Shown in pieces: positions 41,838-51,624 of a stretch of DNA of 64,000 bases. The notes below the pieces were generated by a model that was not told the origin of the DNA, did no database searches, and saw only the letters and a list, made by a program, of their open reading frames with translations. Source of the DNA: Endozoicomonas sp. GU-1 (GTDB taxonomy: Bacteria > Pseudomonadota > Gammaproteobacteria > Pseudomonadales > Endozoicomonadaceae); assembly GCF_027366395.1 (NCBI RefSeq), contig NZ_CP114771.1:4712001-4776000 (forward strand). The letters run 5' to 3'. Both the position numbers and the translations under genes were made by a program. Position 1 is the stretch's first letter; the number at the start of each line of letters is the position of its first letter.

Positions 41838-43973
41838 TGAGCAGTACCGGCTTGCTCCTGCCGACCTCTTCAAAGGCTTCCTTATTGGCGACACCGCTGC
41901 TATTGCTGGTGGTTCTGGCCATGCTAATGTTGCCTATTCCGCCATTTCTACTGGACTTCCTGTTCAGTTTTAATATTACCCTGTCGTTGATTCTGCTGAT
42001 TCTTACCATTTACATTAACCGCCCGCTGGATTTTTCCCTGTTCCCGACACTGTTGCTGGTCGCCACTTTGCTGCGGCTGGCCCTGAATATTGCCTCAACA
42101 CGGGTGGTGCTGATCAATGGTCATAACGGACCCTATGCGGCAGGCAAGGTGATTGAGGCATTTGGCAGCGTGGTGATTGCCGGTAATTATTTTGTTGGTT
42201 TACTGGTTTTTCTGATTCTGGTGATCGTCAACTTTGTGGTTATTACCAAAGGTGGCAGTCGTATATCGGAAGTGACTGCCCGTTTTGTGCTTGATTCGAT
42301 GCCAGGCAAGCAAATGGCCATTGATGCTGATCTGAACTCCGGCGTGATTGACCACAATGAGGCCAGGGTGAAACGGGAAGACATTACCCGTGAAGCGGAT
42401 TTTTACGGGGCTATGGACGGTGCCAGCAAATTTGTCCGTGGTGATGCCATTGCCGGGTTGATGATTTTACTCATCAATATTCTGGGTGGTGTGAGCATTG
42501 GCGTCTGGCAATATGACATGAGTGGTACCGAAGCTGTTCAGCTTTACGGGCTGATGACTATTGGTGACGGGCTGGTGGCCCAGATCCCTTCCCTGCTGTT
42601 ATCCACCGCGGCCGCCATTATGGTGACCCGCATATCCGGGGCTGTGGACATGAACCAGCAGGTTCGACAGGAAATTATCGGACAACCCAGGGCGTTGATG
42701 GTCGCTGCTGCGGTACTGGTTGTGATTGGTCTGGTACCGGGCATGCCCCATGTGGCCTTTGTGATCCCTGGCCTACTGATTATGTCGTTTATCTATCGAC
42801 GTATATCCATGGAAAGAACGACTGAACGAAAGAATGCACTGGCTGGCAAAGGTGATGAAAGCAGCGTGGCAACCAGGGAGCGACTCACATGGCAGGATAT
42901 ATCGGTGGTTGACCCCATTGGCCTGAATATTGGTTATCGTGTCATATCACTGCTCAGTCAAAACCCCGGGAATCATGTGACCAGTCACGTAACCAATGGT
43001 GAGCTGGCCAGTCAGATCAGACACCTGAGAAGGGAATTGTCGGAAAAATACGGCTTTCTGATACCCATGATTCATATACGCGATAACCTGAATCTGGACC
43101 CGGACAGTTATTCTATTCAGCTTCATAACGTTACCGTTGACCATTTTAAACTGCACCTGGATCAGTTGCTGGCCATTGCCCTGGAGAATGCCCGACCTCT
43201 GTCTTTTGCATCTCCGGTCAAAGATCCCTGTTATGGGTTGACGTCTTACTGGATTCCAGTGACTGAACGGGAGGCATCATTGCAGGCCGGCTATACCGTG
43301 GTTGATTGTGCCACCGTGATTACCACCCATGTCGGCAGGATGATCGAAAATCATATCGACGATCTCTTCGGGTTCGAAGAGACTCAGGGGGTGGCTGACC
43401 CATCTCCGACAAATCTCACCGAAGCTATGCGGCGAACTGGTTCCGGATAAACTGCCTCCGGGCACATTGATGCAAGTTCTCAAGCGACTGCTGGCTGATA
43501 ATATTTCGATTGCTGACAGCCCACGCATTGCCGCCACATTACTCCCTGCTTCAGGGCCACAGCCGGATATTCTGGTGCTACTGAGTCTGGTTCGTATCAC
43601 CTTACGACGACAGATTATCGACCCACTGATCAATCATCAGTCACTGCCGGAGCAGCTTTTGGTCTTTACCCTGTCGCATGAACTGGAAAAAATGTTGTTG
43701 CTGGCCAGAGAGCAGGCCAAACGAGATCCGCAGTTTTCAGAAGAGTCTTTCGTCATCGAGCCCGGCCTGTCGATGCAATTGCAGAATAATATTCCAGAGT
43801 TGGTCAGTCAGGCCCATAACCAGCAGGTGGAACCCGTACTGCTGGTCTCACCCCAGCTCTGGCCCCTGCTTTCCCGATATAGCCGCATCGCGCAATACCG
43901 GTCATTAACAATATTGTCGTTTCAGGAGATCCCTGATGACCTTCAGGTGGAAATTATCGGACAGCTGGGATGA
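41837..43973 (+). pseudogene. flhA: Flagellar export gate protein FlhA, split by a frameshift, set A
   Basis: FlhA is the largest export-gate protein. The first frame (41837-43450) has eight membrane segments and the FlhA FHIPEP-type core (DSMPGKQMAIDADLNSGVI, READFYGAMDGASKFVRGDAIAG). It continues to GFEETQG and then reads nonsense until a stop. The next frame (up to 43973) holds the missing C-terminal part. Dropping one G from the five-G run at 43387-43391 gives an uninterrupted protein of about 711 residues (ETQGWLTHLRQISPKLCG then ELVPDKLPPGTLMQVLKRL), which fits the usual length near 690. It is a real lesion, a slippage site or a sequencing error. Confidence 0.85.
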
Positions 43974-44131
43974 TGTCGGGAGCAGTAAAGAATCCGGAGA
44001 GTCCATCAGAAATAAGGCTTATGGGAAGAGGCCGCCAGGAATATCCGGGTGCAGCTTTTAAAGGCTGTATATTGATGTCGTGAAGGTCTATCCTAGCGGT
44101 CAATTTCTTTAACACGTTGGATTATCTGGTT

Positions 44132-45085
44132 ATGCCCCTTTCTACCGAGGATCTCTCCAGACTGAAACAAAGCCTCTCCCGGGTTGCCAGTGAGTTGCCT
44201 CTGCCAGCCTTAAGAGAAGCCACAGAGCATCGGCAGGAGATCACTCCCATGCTCCTGCAGGCGCTGGAAGCGGTGAAAATACGTGGTCAGCGCAGCAGCT
44301 CATCGGCAAAAAGCCGTCTGGCACTTCATGCCCTTTATCTGTTAACGCAGTTTCGTGAGCCAGCGGCTTGGCCCATTGTCGTTGATCTGTTCAGTTCCAT
44401 GAGTTCTGAACAGAATGTGGCGATTGGTGATGACTTTGACGAAGTGGTTTGTGATCGCCTGAGCCAGATTTTTGCCACCGTATGTCCCGGCGATATTCGC
44501 CCACTGCAGTCCATTATTGAAAACACCAGCATTGATGAATACGTCCGGGATGCCGCACTGGGAGCCCTGGTGGTCCGCTATCAACAGGGAGACCTGGAGC
44601 TTCAGGTGTTGACGACCTATCTGCATCAGCTATATGAGTACGGTCTTGAGCAGGAAAAGAATCAGGTGTGGAATGCCTGGGTTCAGGCCTGCTACAACAC
44701 CCAGCCCGAGTCTTTTATGGTGGCCCTGAAAGACCTCTACGAAAAAGAGTGGGCGGATACCTATTACATCACCCTGGACGAACTGAAATTACGCTGCGGT
44801 GTTGCGCCGGAAGTGATCAATAAGTCAGTGATGAAGCAGGAAGGTGAGTTCTACTGCTATCTGGAGGACGCGGTGGCGGCATTAAGGCAGTTGAGCTGCT
44901 ATTCCGGAGAGGGCAACGAGCTGTTAACCAACCTGGAGAATATGGTGATCAATCAGACAGCACCAAAGCAGGGTGAGCAGCCTCAGCGAGCATCGACGTT
45001 TACTTCATCACCCGCCGGTGTCGGCAGAAATGATCCCTGCCCCTGTGGCAGCGGCAAAAAATTCAAGAAGTGTTGTTTGCACTGA
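44132..45085 (+). CDS. DUF1186-type protein with C-terminal SEC-C zinc motif
   Basis: Cytosolic protein of 317 residues from the ATG at 44132; a TTG at 44117 is an alternative and neither has a good ribosome site. The body is helical and resembles DUF1186 proteins (LHALYLLTQFREPAAWPIVVDLFS, YVRDAALGALVVRYQQG), with HEAT-like pairs. The last residues form a SEC-C motif (NDPCPCGSGKKFKKCC) with four metal-binding Cys, a zinc module also found at the end of SecA. Its function is unknown. It lies between the two flagellar sets and has its own spacing, so it is not obviously part of either. Confidence 0.78.
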   Translation: MPLSTEDLSRLKQSLSRVASELPLPALREATEHRQEITPMLLQALEAVKIRGQRSSSSAKSRLALHALYLLTQFREPAAWPIVVDLFSSMSSEQNVAIGDDFDEVVCDRLSQIFATVCPGDIRPLQSIIENTSIDEYVRDAALGALVVRYQQGDLELQVLTTYLHQLYEYGLEQEKNQVWNAWVQACYNTQPESFMVALKDLYEKEWADTYYITLDELKLRCGVAPEVINKSVMKQEGEFYCYLEDAVAALRQLSCYSGEGNELLTNLENMVINQTAPKQGEQPQRASTFTSSPAGVGRNDPCPCGSGKKFKKCCLH

Positions 45086-45432
45086 TAACCAGCCATGTTT
45101 CCATGCAGAGAAGATTTCAGGGTTATACAGCTTGGTCAGCATGGGTATTTATTACGCATTTTTAGATTGAGCTAAATCCCTATTCAAGCCGAGGAAATTG
45201 GAAGCCGTGCCTTAGATGATGGTACGCCCTATAGCTGGTTGAAAATCCGGGAAAGTGCAGGGTATCAGAGAAGGGGATAAAACCTCCCCACCCTGCCACT
45301 TCCACGTTTGCCCGTAACGGTCTCTGTTATTTATAGCAAATACTTGAATTTAATCTTCCCTAAAAAATCGAGTTCAGTTGTTTGGGATAAATAATGGGAT
45401 AACTCTGAGTATTGTCGTATAAAGCTTGCCAT
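45086..45432. other. Non-coding spacer between two convergent genes
   Basis: About 350 bp with no open frame worth calling. It contains a GC-rich hairpin (AGTGCAGGGT at 45254-45263 pairing with ACCCTGCC at 45290-45297, and an inner GGGG/CCCC pair), which may end transcription of one or both flanking genes. Confidence 0.6.
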
Positions 45433-46362
45433 TCAGGGGGGCAACACAGAACCGGGTAATGAGGTTCGTGCAATCCAGGAGGTTGGCATTGCTTTATCCG
45501 AACCGAAGAAGCATGCAGACAAAATTGCACCTAATGGAATAGCCCTGCCACAACTGTCACCTCCGCAGTAAATATTTTCTCTCACTGTTTTTTCATAGTT
45601 CTCGGCCTGCAGCAGAAGATGGGTAATCACTATAAATGAGGCGTCAAGACCGCAGTGCATTCCCACTTCCTGTGCAACCTCTTTTGGGCTGCGCTTGAGC
45701 ATTGATTCAGCGGTTTTGATTGCCTTGGTAATGTCTTCGCTGACTTCTTTTGCCTTTTTCACACACTGCTCAGGTGAAAGGACCTCATGAGCACTTTTTA
45801 TCATCAGGGTCACGGCTTTGGCGTAGCTAACGGCAGTGTCGTTATTATTGGTGACACGCACTGCTGATTCTACCTTTTCCATCAAGTCCTGGTCCTGGCC
45901 ATGGACAGCAATCAGAGGTGGTAGCTTTGATAATGCCGGATTCTGGGTATCGTCAGCACCGCAGGCAGCAAGAGGTTCGTCATTGCTCTTTCTTTGATGG
46001 AGGTTGAGCAGGGTTTGCCTGGTTGGATGATCCGTATAACCTTGCCACTGACCACCAAAGTCAAACCATTTTTGGAAAGATTCTATGTAACTCTGCTCTG
46101 AATAATGGCTGTTGGCTATGATGGCATCCTGCATCGCCAGCAACTGTGCGCCGTAATGGGAAAACTCACCGGCCTGTTTTCCTTCATGGGCAAAGTATCC
46201 CTTGTCCTGGTATTCTGCCTTGGCAGGCGTATGAAACTCGGGACTTTCACCTCCGTACTTTGCAATCAGGGCCTGATCGTACAACCAGTGAAACCCCATG
46301 GCAGACGCGTCAGCGACCAATGCGCCCATAACTGATTCATAGGCTCTGTGTCGTTCATTCAT
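45433..46362 (-). CDS. ADP-ribosylglycohydrolase family protein
   Basis: The 309-residue protein belongs to the ADP-ribosylglycohydrolase / J1-crystallin-like family, whose enzymes remove ADP-ribose from proteins or related substrates using two Mg ions. The N-terminus MGALVADASAMGFHWLYD is typical of the family, as are the middle NNDTAVSYA segment and the late GGDSCGRAIPLGAIL block, which stands where the metal-binding GGDTD-type motif lies. In this branch the second Asp of that motif is often replaced, so activity is uncertain. It is oriented towards set A and divergent from flgB of set B. Confidence 0.78.
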   Translation of the reverse strand: MNERHRAYESVMGALVADASAMGFHWLYDQALIAKYGGESPEFHTPAKAEYQDKGYFAHEGKQAGEFSHYGAQLLAMQDAIIANSHYSEQSYIESFQKWFDFGGQWQGYTDHPTRQTLLNLHQRKSNDEPLAACGADDTQNPALSKLPPLIAVHGQDQDLMEKVESAVRVTNNNDTAVSYAKAVTLMIKSAHEVLSPEQCVKKAKEVSEDITKAIKTAESMLKRSPKEVAQEVGMHCGLDASFIVITHLLLQAENYEKTVRENIYCGGDSCGRAIPLGAILSACFFGSDKAMPTSWIARTSLPGSVLPP

Positions 46363-46422
46363 TGTAATACCTCTCTGTCACGTTATATGCCTGTCTGAAT
46401 TTTTAGCATATGACCTAATTGA

Positions 46423-46449
46423 TAAAGTATCGCAGGGCTTTACAGATAA
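46423..46449 (+). promoter_or_regulatory. Sigma-28 promoter candidate before flgB (set B)
   Basis: TAAAGTAT (46423-46430) matches the -35 box TAAAGTTT at seven of eight bases. After exactly eleven bases comes ACAGATAA (46442-46449), six of eight with GCCGATAA. It is 87 bases before the flgB ATG. flgB operons are more often early genes, so this is tentative. Confidence 0.35.
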
Positions 46450-46535
46450 CCTGATATGTTTGGTGCTTCGGTATCATTATTTCATTTTGCACTGGTGCAG
46501 TACTCAAGGAACAATTTTTACAGGGCAGGCTTGAT

Positions 46536-46922
46536 ATGGCCATCAGTTTTGACAAAGTGTTGGGTATTCATCCACAGGCGTTGGCATTCAGAGGACTAAG
46601 GGCGGAGGTGCTGGCCGGTAATCTTGCCAATGTTGATACGCCGGGGTTCAAGGCTCGGGATATTGAATTTTCTGCGGTGTTGAATCATCAATTGAATCAG
46701 CCAGAAGGTGCCGAAGCGACTCAACGGGCCTTAAAGCTGACGGCGGATACTCAGTCGTTGATGTATAGAATTCCTCACCAGCAAAGCAGTGATGGCAATA
46801 CCGTTGAGCTTGGGGTCGAGCAGTCATCCTTTGCCCGTAACTCCCTGGATTTTCAAACCAGCCTGACATTTGTCAGAAAAAAACTGAGCGGACTCGAGCT
46901 GGCGATCAGGGGAGGTATGTAA
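46536..46922 (+). CDS. flgB: Proximal rod protein FlgB, set B
   Basis: First gene of set B, 128 residues. It has the complete N-terminus MAISFDKVLGIHPQALAFRG and the rod motif LAGNLANVDTPGFKARDIEFSAVL, ending ELAIRGGM. It serves as the internal reference showing that set A flgB is frameshifted. flgC follows after one base. Confidence 0.95.
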   Translation: MAISFDKVLGIHPQALAFRGLRAEVLAGNLANVDTPGFKARDIEFSAVLNHQLNQPEGAEATQRALKLTADTQSLMYRIPHQQSSDGNTVELGVEQSSFARNSLDFQTSLTFVRKKLSGLELAIRGGM

Positions 46923-46923
46923 T

Positions 46924-47340
46924 ATGTCACTGAATAATCTCTACGCAATTTCCGGTTCAGCGCTTAATGCGCAAACGGTCAGGTTGAATAGTATCGCTAG
47001 CAATCTGGCCAATATGTCCAGTGCCGGCAGCTCTCCAGAAACCGCATACCGCCCATTGCGACCGGTTTTTTCTACGGTCTATGACCAGCTTCAGGGTGAA
47101 GGGCAGTCTGCCAGGGTTACCATAGACGACGTGTTTAGAATGCCCCCCAGTGACAAGAATCGCCGTTATGAGCCAGGCAGTCCTTTGGCGGATGAGTCTG
47201 GCTATGTGTATTACCCGGACGTTAATGTCATTCAGGAAATGGCAGATATGTTATCTGCTACGCGCAGTTATCAGAGCAGTATGGAAGTGATGGTCAGCGC
47301 CAGAAAGTTACAGCAAAAGCTGCTGTCACTGGCCGAGTAA
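46924..47340 (+). CDS. flgC: Proximal rod protein FlgC, set B
   Basis: A 138-residue rod protein with the standard N-terminal SNLANMSSAGS motif, MPPSDKNRRYEPGSPLADESGYVYYPDVNVIQEMADML and the C-terminal SARKLQQKLLSLAE. The family motif order is complete. It is tightly packed after flgB. Confidence 0.95.
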   Translation: MSLNNLYAISGSALNAQTVRLNSIASNLANMSSAGSSPETAYRPLRPVFSTVYDQLQGEGQSARVTIDDVFRMPPSDKNRRYEPGSPLADESGYVYYPDVNVIQEMADMLSATRSYQSSMEVMVSARKLQQKLLSLAE

Positions 47341-47383
47341 TGAATGATTCAGATACCCCATGGATAAACACTAAAGGTGATAT

Positions 47384-48022
47384 GTGACAGGGATCAGTCC
47401 GGTAAATAATGCTTCCAGTTCCTCAGTTCAACCGTCTTCAAGCTCCCTGCAGGTGGACCAGAATCAGTTCATCGAACTCTTTGTCGCCCAGCTGAATAAT
47501 CAGGACCCTTTAGCGCCCCTGGATACCAACCAGATGCTGACACAGCTCTCTCAGATATCGTCGGTAGAGAGCCTTAACTCCATTGATGATCGTATTGATG
47601 GGCTCATCAGCTCACTCCAGCAGTCACAAATGTTAGGGGCCTCGCAGCTGGTGGGTAGAGATATCAAAGTCAATACCAATCGAGTTGAGCTGGAAGAATC
47701 AGGAAGTGTAACGGGTGAAGCGCAAATACCGGTAGCGGCCAGTGATGTATTGATCCGGGCTTATGATATTAATGGTGTGCAGGTCGCCTCTCAGTCTCTG
47801 GGAGCCCATGGTAGTGGGAAAGTCAGCTTTGCCCTTGAAGATATCAGCCCGGGACAATACACCATCACGGCAACGGCGGTGAGTGGTGGCGAGGCTTATG
47901 CCGCAACCGTCAGCCTGGGTGGGCGCGTATCCGGTGTTGAAACCACGGGCGCAGGAGCCTATTTGAAACTGGCTAACCTTGGCACCTATCCACTGTCATC
48001 GGTTCAGGCCATCTCGGAATAA
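47384..48022 (+). CDS. flgD: Hook cap / assembly protein FlgD, set B
   Basis: Temporary hook cap, 212 residues. The motif FIELFVAQLNNQDPLAPLDTNQMLTQLSQISSVESL is strongly conserved, and a beta-rich C-terminal region follows. It starts with GTG (AAAGGTGATAT immediately upstream), since the ATG two bases before is followed by a stop. Confidence 0.93.
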   Translation: MTGISPVNNASSSSVQPSSSSLQVDQNQFIELFVAQLNNQDPLAPLDTNQMLTQLSQISSVESLNSIDDRIDGLISSLQQSQMLGASQLVGRDIKVNTNRVELEESGSVTGEAQIPVAASDVLIRAYDINGVQVASQSLGAHGSGKVSFALEDISPGQYTITATAVSGGEAYAATVSLGGRVSGVETTGAGAYLKLANLGTYPLSSVQAISE

Positions 48023-48076
48023 ATAGCTCAACAACGCAGATGTTGACGTCTATTCAAGGAATTAAGGAGGATAAAC

Positions 48077-49294
48077 ATGTCGTTTAAAATAGGGCTCAGT
48101 GGGCTTAATGCTGCCCAGCAGGATCTTCAGGTTGTCAGCAATAATATTGCCAACACGAATACTGTCGGATTTAAAAGCTCAAGGGCAGAGTTCGCCGATG
48201 TTTATGCTTCTTCGGTAGCCGGCGGTAACAGCCAGGTTGCAGGTGTTCAGGTGGCAGACATCAGTCAACAGTTTGCCCAGGGGAGTATTACTTATACTGA
48301 GAATGCCCTGGATATGGCTATTAATGGTCAGGGCTTTTTCATGGTGAGCGACAATGGGGAGCTTTCCTATTCGAGAGCGGGTTATTTCTCTCTGGATGCC
48401 AATAACTATCTGGTCAATAACCAGGGAATGAATCTGCAGGGTTATTCGGCAGATGCTTCAGGTAATATTCTGGCAGGAACCCAGACAGATTTAAGAATTG
48501 CCCAAAGTACCATGCCAGCCCAGGCAACCAGTCAGGTGAGTAGCTCAGCAAACCTTGATGCACGGGCATCAGTGCTTACCGGAACGATTGATACCAGTGA
48601 TCCCGGTACGTTTAACTCAACCATGGCGTTTGATGTGAATGACAGTCTTGGTGCGTCACATACCGTCAGTCTTTATTTTGCCAAAACGGCAGACAACACC
48701 TGGCAGGTAGACCTCTACTTTGACAATGCCGCCACGGCTGATCTCAGTCAGAGTATTACCTTTAACAGCGATGGTAGCCTGGCAACACCAGCAGGTGGCT
48801 CGATAACTCTGGGTATTGCCGCTGGAGACTCTCGTCTTGCCGGGGCTGGTGCCATGAGCATGGATATTGATATTTCAAGATTTTCCCAGCTGGGTGCGGA
48901 CTTTTCTGTCAATCAGGTCGCACAGAATGGTTTCCCTCCCGGCTCGTTGACCGGCATTCAGATTACTCAGGAAGGTATCTTGCAGGCGTTATACTCCAAC
49001 GGTCAGAGCCAGACGCAGGGGCAGGTTGTACTGGCTGACTTTCCTAACGACAGTGGACTTATTCCCGCAGGGGATAGTTTATGGCAGTCCAGCTTCGCAT
49101 CAGGCAATCCATTAGTTGGAACTCCGGGCTCAGGCATTATGGGCTCTCTGGAGTCGGGTGCTTTGGAACAGTCCAATGTGGATATATCTTCACAGCTGGT
49201 CAGACTGATTGAAGCCCAGAGTAATTATCAGGCCAATGCTAAAACCATTGAAACCAGCAATAACCTGACTCAGACCTTGATGAATATCATCTGA
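48077..49294 (+). CDS. flgE: Flagellar hook protein FlgE, set B
   Basis: Hook subunit of 405 residues. It has MSFKIGLSGLNAAQQDLQVVSNNIANTNTVGFKSSRAEF at the start, the ALDMAINGQGFFMVSDNGELSYSRAGYF block, FPNDSGLIPAGDSLW near the end and the C-terminal axial helix (EQSNVDISSQLVRLIEAQSNYQANAKTI, split here by structure). A clear ribosome site (AAGGAGG) lies just upstream. Confidence 0.95.
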   Translation: MSFKIGLSGLNAAQQDLQVVSNNIANTNTVGFKSSRAEFADVYASSVAGGNSQVAGVQVADISQQFAQGSITYTENALDMAINGQGFFMVSDNGELSYSRAGYFSLDANNYLVNNQGMNLQGYSADASGNILAGTQTDLRIAQSTMPAQATSQVSSSANLDARASVLTGTIDTSDPGTFNSTMAFDVNDSLGASHTVSLYFAKTADNTWQVDLYFDNAATADLSQSITFNSDGSLATPAGGSITLGIAAGDSRLAGAGAMSMDIDISRFSQLGADFSVNQVAQNGFPPGSLTGIQITQEGILQALYSNGQSQTQGQVVLADFPNDSGLIPAGDSLWQSSFASGNPLVGTPGSGIMGSLESGALEQSNVDISSQLVRLIEAQSNYQANAKTIETSNNLTQTLMNII

Positions 49295-49310
49295 CGGACA
49301 TTGATAGCCT

Positions 49311-50048
49311 ATGGATAAGGTGCTTTATATCAGCTCGGCAGGGGCAAACCTGGCCATGCGGGCCCAGCAGGTACATGCCAATAATCTCGCCAACAGCAGT
49401 ACACCCGGTTTTCGACGTGATTTTGTCAGCAGCCTGGCTGTTGAGCTTCAGGGCGATGGCCTGGGTAGCCGGGTAATGCCTGTTGCCCGTGGTCTTGGCA
49501 GCAGTTTTGATGCGGGCATTATGGAAACCACCGGCAGGAATCTCGATGTCGCCATTAACGGGGATGGCTGGCTAAGTGTCGAAACCGCAGCTGGTACCGA
49601 GGCCTATACCCGTTCAGGGCAGCTTCAGGTTACTACGGATGGACAGCTGGTCATTGCCGGAGGGTTAGCTGTGGTGGGAGAAGCGGGTGCGATACAGCTG
49701 CCGGAGTTTCAATCTATCGACATTGGTATAGACGGCACAATTACCATAATTCCTCCCACAGAGGCCAATGAGCCCGTTGAAGTCGGTCGGCTGAAGCTGG
49801 TTAACCCCGAGCCGGGGGAACTGCAGAAGTCCGCCGACGGGCTCTTTGTTGCCACTGCGGGGGATGATCTGGATGCCGACCCTGATGTCCGTCTCAGAAC
49901 AGGTTACCTGGAATCGAGTAATGTTAATGCGCTCAATGAAATGGTGTCGTTTCTGTCATTGAGCCGCCAGTTTGAAGCGCAGATGAAAATCATGAAGGCT
50001 GCTGGGGATATGGCCTCCTCCGGTGACCGTTTGGTCAGAGATCAATAG
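49311..50048 (+). CDS. flgF: Proximal rod protein FlgF, set B
   Basis: Rod protein of 245 residues with HANNLANSSTPGFRRDF, the NLDVAINGDGWLSVETAAGTEAYTRSGQL block and the C-terminal YLESSNVNALNEMVSFLSLSRQFEAQMKIMK. It is a standard FlgF, preceding flgG on the same strand. Confidence 0.94.
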   Translation: MDKVLYISSAGANLAMRAQQVHANNLANSSTPGFRRDFVSSLAVELQGDGLGSRVMPVARGLGSSFDAGIMETTGRNLDVAINGDGWLSVETAAGTEAYTRSGQLQVTTDGQLVIAGGLAVVGEAGAIQLPEFQSIDIGIDGTITIIPPTEANEPVEVGRLKLVNPEPGELQKSADGLFVATAGDDLDADPDVRLRTGYLESSNVNALNEMVSFLSLSRQFEAQMKIMKAAGDMASSGDRLVRDQ

Positions 50049-50086
50049 TCGTCTGATACATAAAAGACAGGATAGGGAAATCTGAA

Positions 50087-50872
50087 ATGAATCCATCATT
50101 ATGGGTCAGTAAAACCGGGCTGGCAGCCCAGGAAAAGCAGATGTCGATCATTTCCAATAACCTGGCCAATGTGAATACTGTCGGGTTTAAAAGGGACAGA
50201 GCGACATTTGAGGATCTTTTTTATCATATTCAGCGTCAGCCAGGAGCGCTGAATGATCAGGATAATGAGCTGCCTTCCGGTTTGCAGGTCGGTACTGGCG
50301 TCAAAATGACCGGAACGCAGAAAGTATTTACCCCGGGCAATTATGAGACAACCAGCCAGGCTCTGGATCTGGCCATTGTGGGCAATGGCTTCTTTCAATT
50401 TGTGCAGCCGGATGGAACCCCTGTGTACTCAAGGAATGGACAGTTTCAGATCGATGCCGATGGCCAGATCGTTAATGGTAATGGCTTGCCCCTGGAGCCG
50501 GGTATTACCATTCCTGCCGATGCCACCGGCATTACCATCAGCGACGATGGCATTGTGATGGTGAAACAACAGGGCGTGATAGATCCCCTGGAAGTCGGCC
50601 AGATAACGTTGGTTAACTTTGTCAATCCGGCAGGGCTGCTGGCCCAGGGTGGCAACCTGTATCAACAGACTACCGCCAGCGGTGACCCCATAGAGGCCTT
50701 GCCTGGTCAGGAAGGCCTGGGTTTGTTAAAGCAATTTACCCTGGAAACGTCCAATGTCAGCACTGTGGAAGAGCTGGTGAATATGATTTCAGTGCAACGG
50801 GCCTATGAGATGAACTCAAAAGTCATCGCTGCGGCCGATGAAATGATGCAGTTTGTTAATCAGACACTCTGA
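50087..50872 (+). CDS. flgG: Distal rod protein FlgG, set B
   Basis: FlgG of 261 residues, close to the family consensus: SLWVSKTGLAAQEKQM, IISNNLANVNTVGFKRDRATFEDLFY, LPSGLQVGTGVKMTGTQKVF and the C-terminal TVEELVNMISVQRAYEMNSKVI. It is much closer to consensus than set A FlgG. Confidence 0.96.
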   Translation: MNPSLWVSKTGLAAQEKQMSIISNNLANVNTVGFKRDRATFEDLFYHIQRQPGALNDQDNELPSGLQVGTGVKMTGTQKVFTPGNYETTSQALDLAIVGNGFFQFVQPDGTPVYSRNGQFQIDADGQIVNGNGLPLEPGITIPADATGITISDDGIVMVKQQGVIDPLEVGQITLVNFVNPAGLLAQGGNLYQQTTASGDPIEALPGQEGLGLLKQFTLETSNVSTVEELVNMISVQRAYEMNSKVIAAADEMMQFVNQTL

Positions 50873-50886
50873 TCCGGGAGACTGCT

Positions 50887-51600
50887 ATGAAAGGGTGGTT
50901 ACTATTACTGTCTCTGATTCTGGCTGGCTGCCAGCTTCAGCCTGTAAAACCACCTATCAGTCCGGAAAAGACGGCGGGAAGCAGGCACATTCCCAAGGAA
51001 AACACGACGGCTACCAGGGAAGCGTTACCTCAAGCTGAAATTCCACCAACTGGCAGCCTGTTCAATGCCCGTTACAGCAGCCTTATGGTTTCTGACCGAA
51101 GAGCCTATCGTCTTGGCGATATTCTGACCATTGAGCTGGAAGGAACCACCAATATCAGTATGGGGGGCGGAAGCAGCACCAATAAAAGTACGACGATTTC
51201 CATTCCTGACCCAACACTGCTGGGACGAAGCAGTGCCTCCATTCTTGGCAGTGGCTGGTCATTGGCTTCGGATATTCAACCAACAAGAGAGTATGGTGGT
51301 ACCACGAGCTCCAGTAGAAATAACCGCCTGGAAGGCAGTGTGGCCGTTAAAGTGGTTGAAGTGCTGCACAATGGCACCTTACGTATCGAAGGGAATAAGT
51401 GGCTGACGATTAATTCAGGCCGGGAGCAGATACGAATCAGCGGACTGGTCCGTCCGGAAGATATCAGCACGGATAACAAAGTCTCTTCTGAACGTATAGC
51501 GGAGGCCAGAGTCGACTACATTGCTTTAGGCGATAATGCCAATGCCCATGAGCCAGGATGGTTCACAAAAATGCTGAACAGTCCTTTCTTTCCGTTTTAA
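50887..51600 (+). CDS. flgH: Flagellar L-ring lipoprotein FlgH, set B
   Basis: Outer-membrane L-ring protein of 237 residues. The lipobox LAGC is at Cys15. The core (SLMVSDRRAYRLGDILTIELEGTTNISMG; LEGSVAVKVVEVLHNGTLRIEG; RPEDISTDNKVSS) and the end SPFFPF are standard. It follows flgG by 14 bp. Confidence 0.95.
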   Translation: MKGWLLLLSLILAGCQLQPVKPPISPEKTAGSRHIPKENTTATREALPQAEIPPTGSLFNARYSSLMVSDRRAYRLGDILTIELEGTTNISMGGGSSTNKSTTISIPDPTLLGRSSASILGSGWSLASDIQPTREYGGTTSSSRNNRLEGSVAVKVVEVLHNGTLRIEGNKWLTINSGREQIRISGLVRPEDISTDNKVSSERIAEARVDYIALGDNANAHEPGWFTKMLNSPFFPF

Positions 51601-51624
51601 GGGCTGCCATTTCAGGGAGGCGGT

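Noticed and set aside
44117-44131. TTG start for the DUF1186/SEC-C protein
   Set aside because: It adds five residues without a ribosome site; the ATG at 44132 is simpler, though not well supported either.
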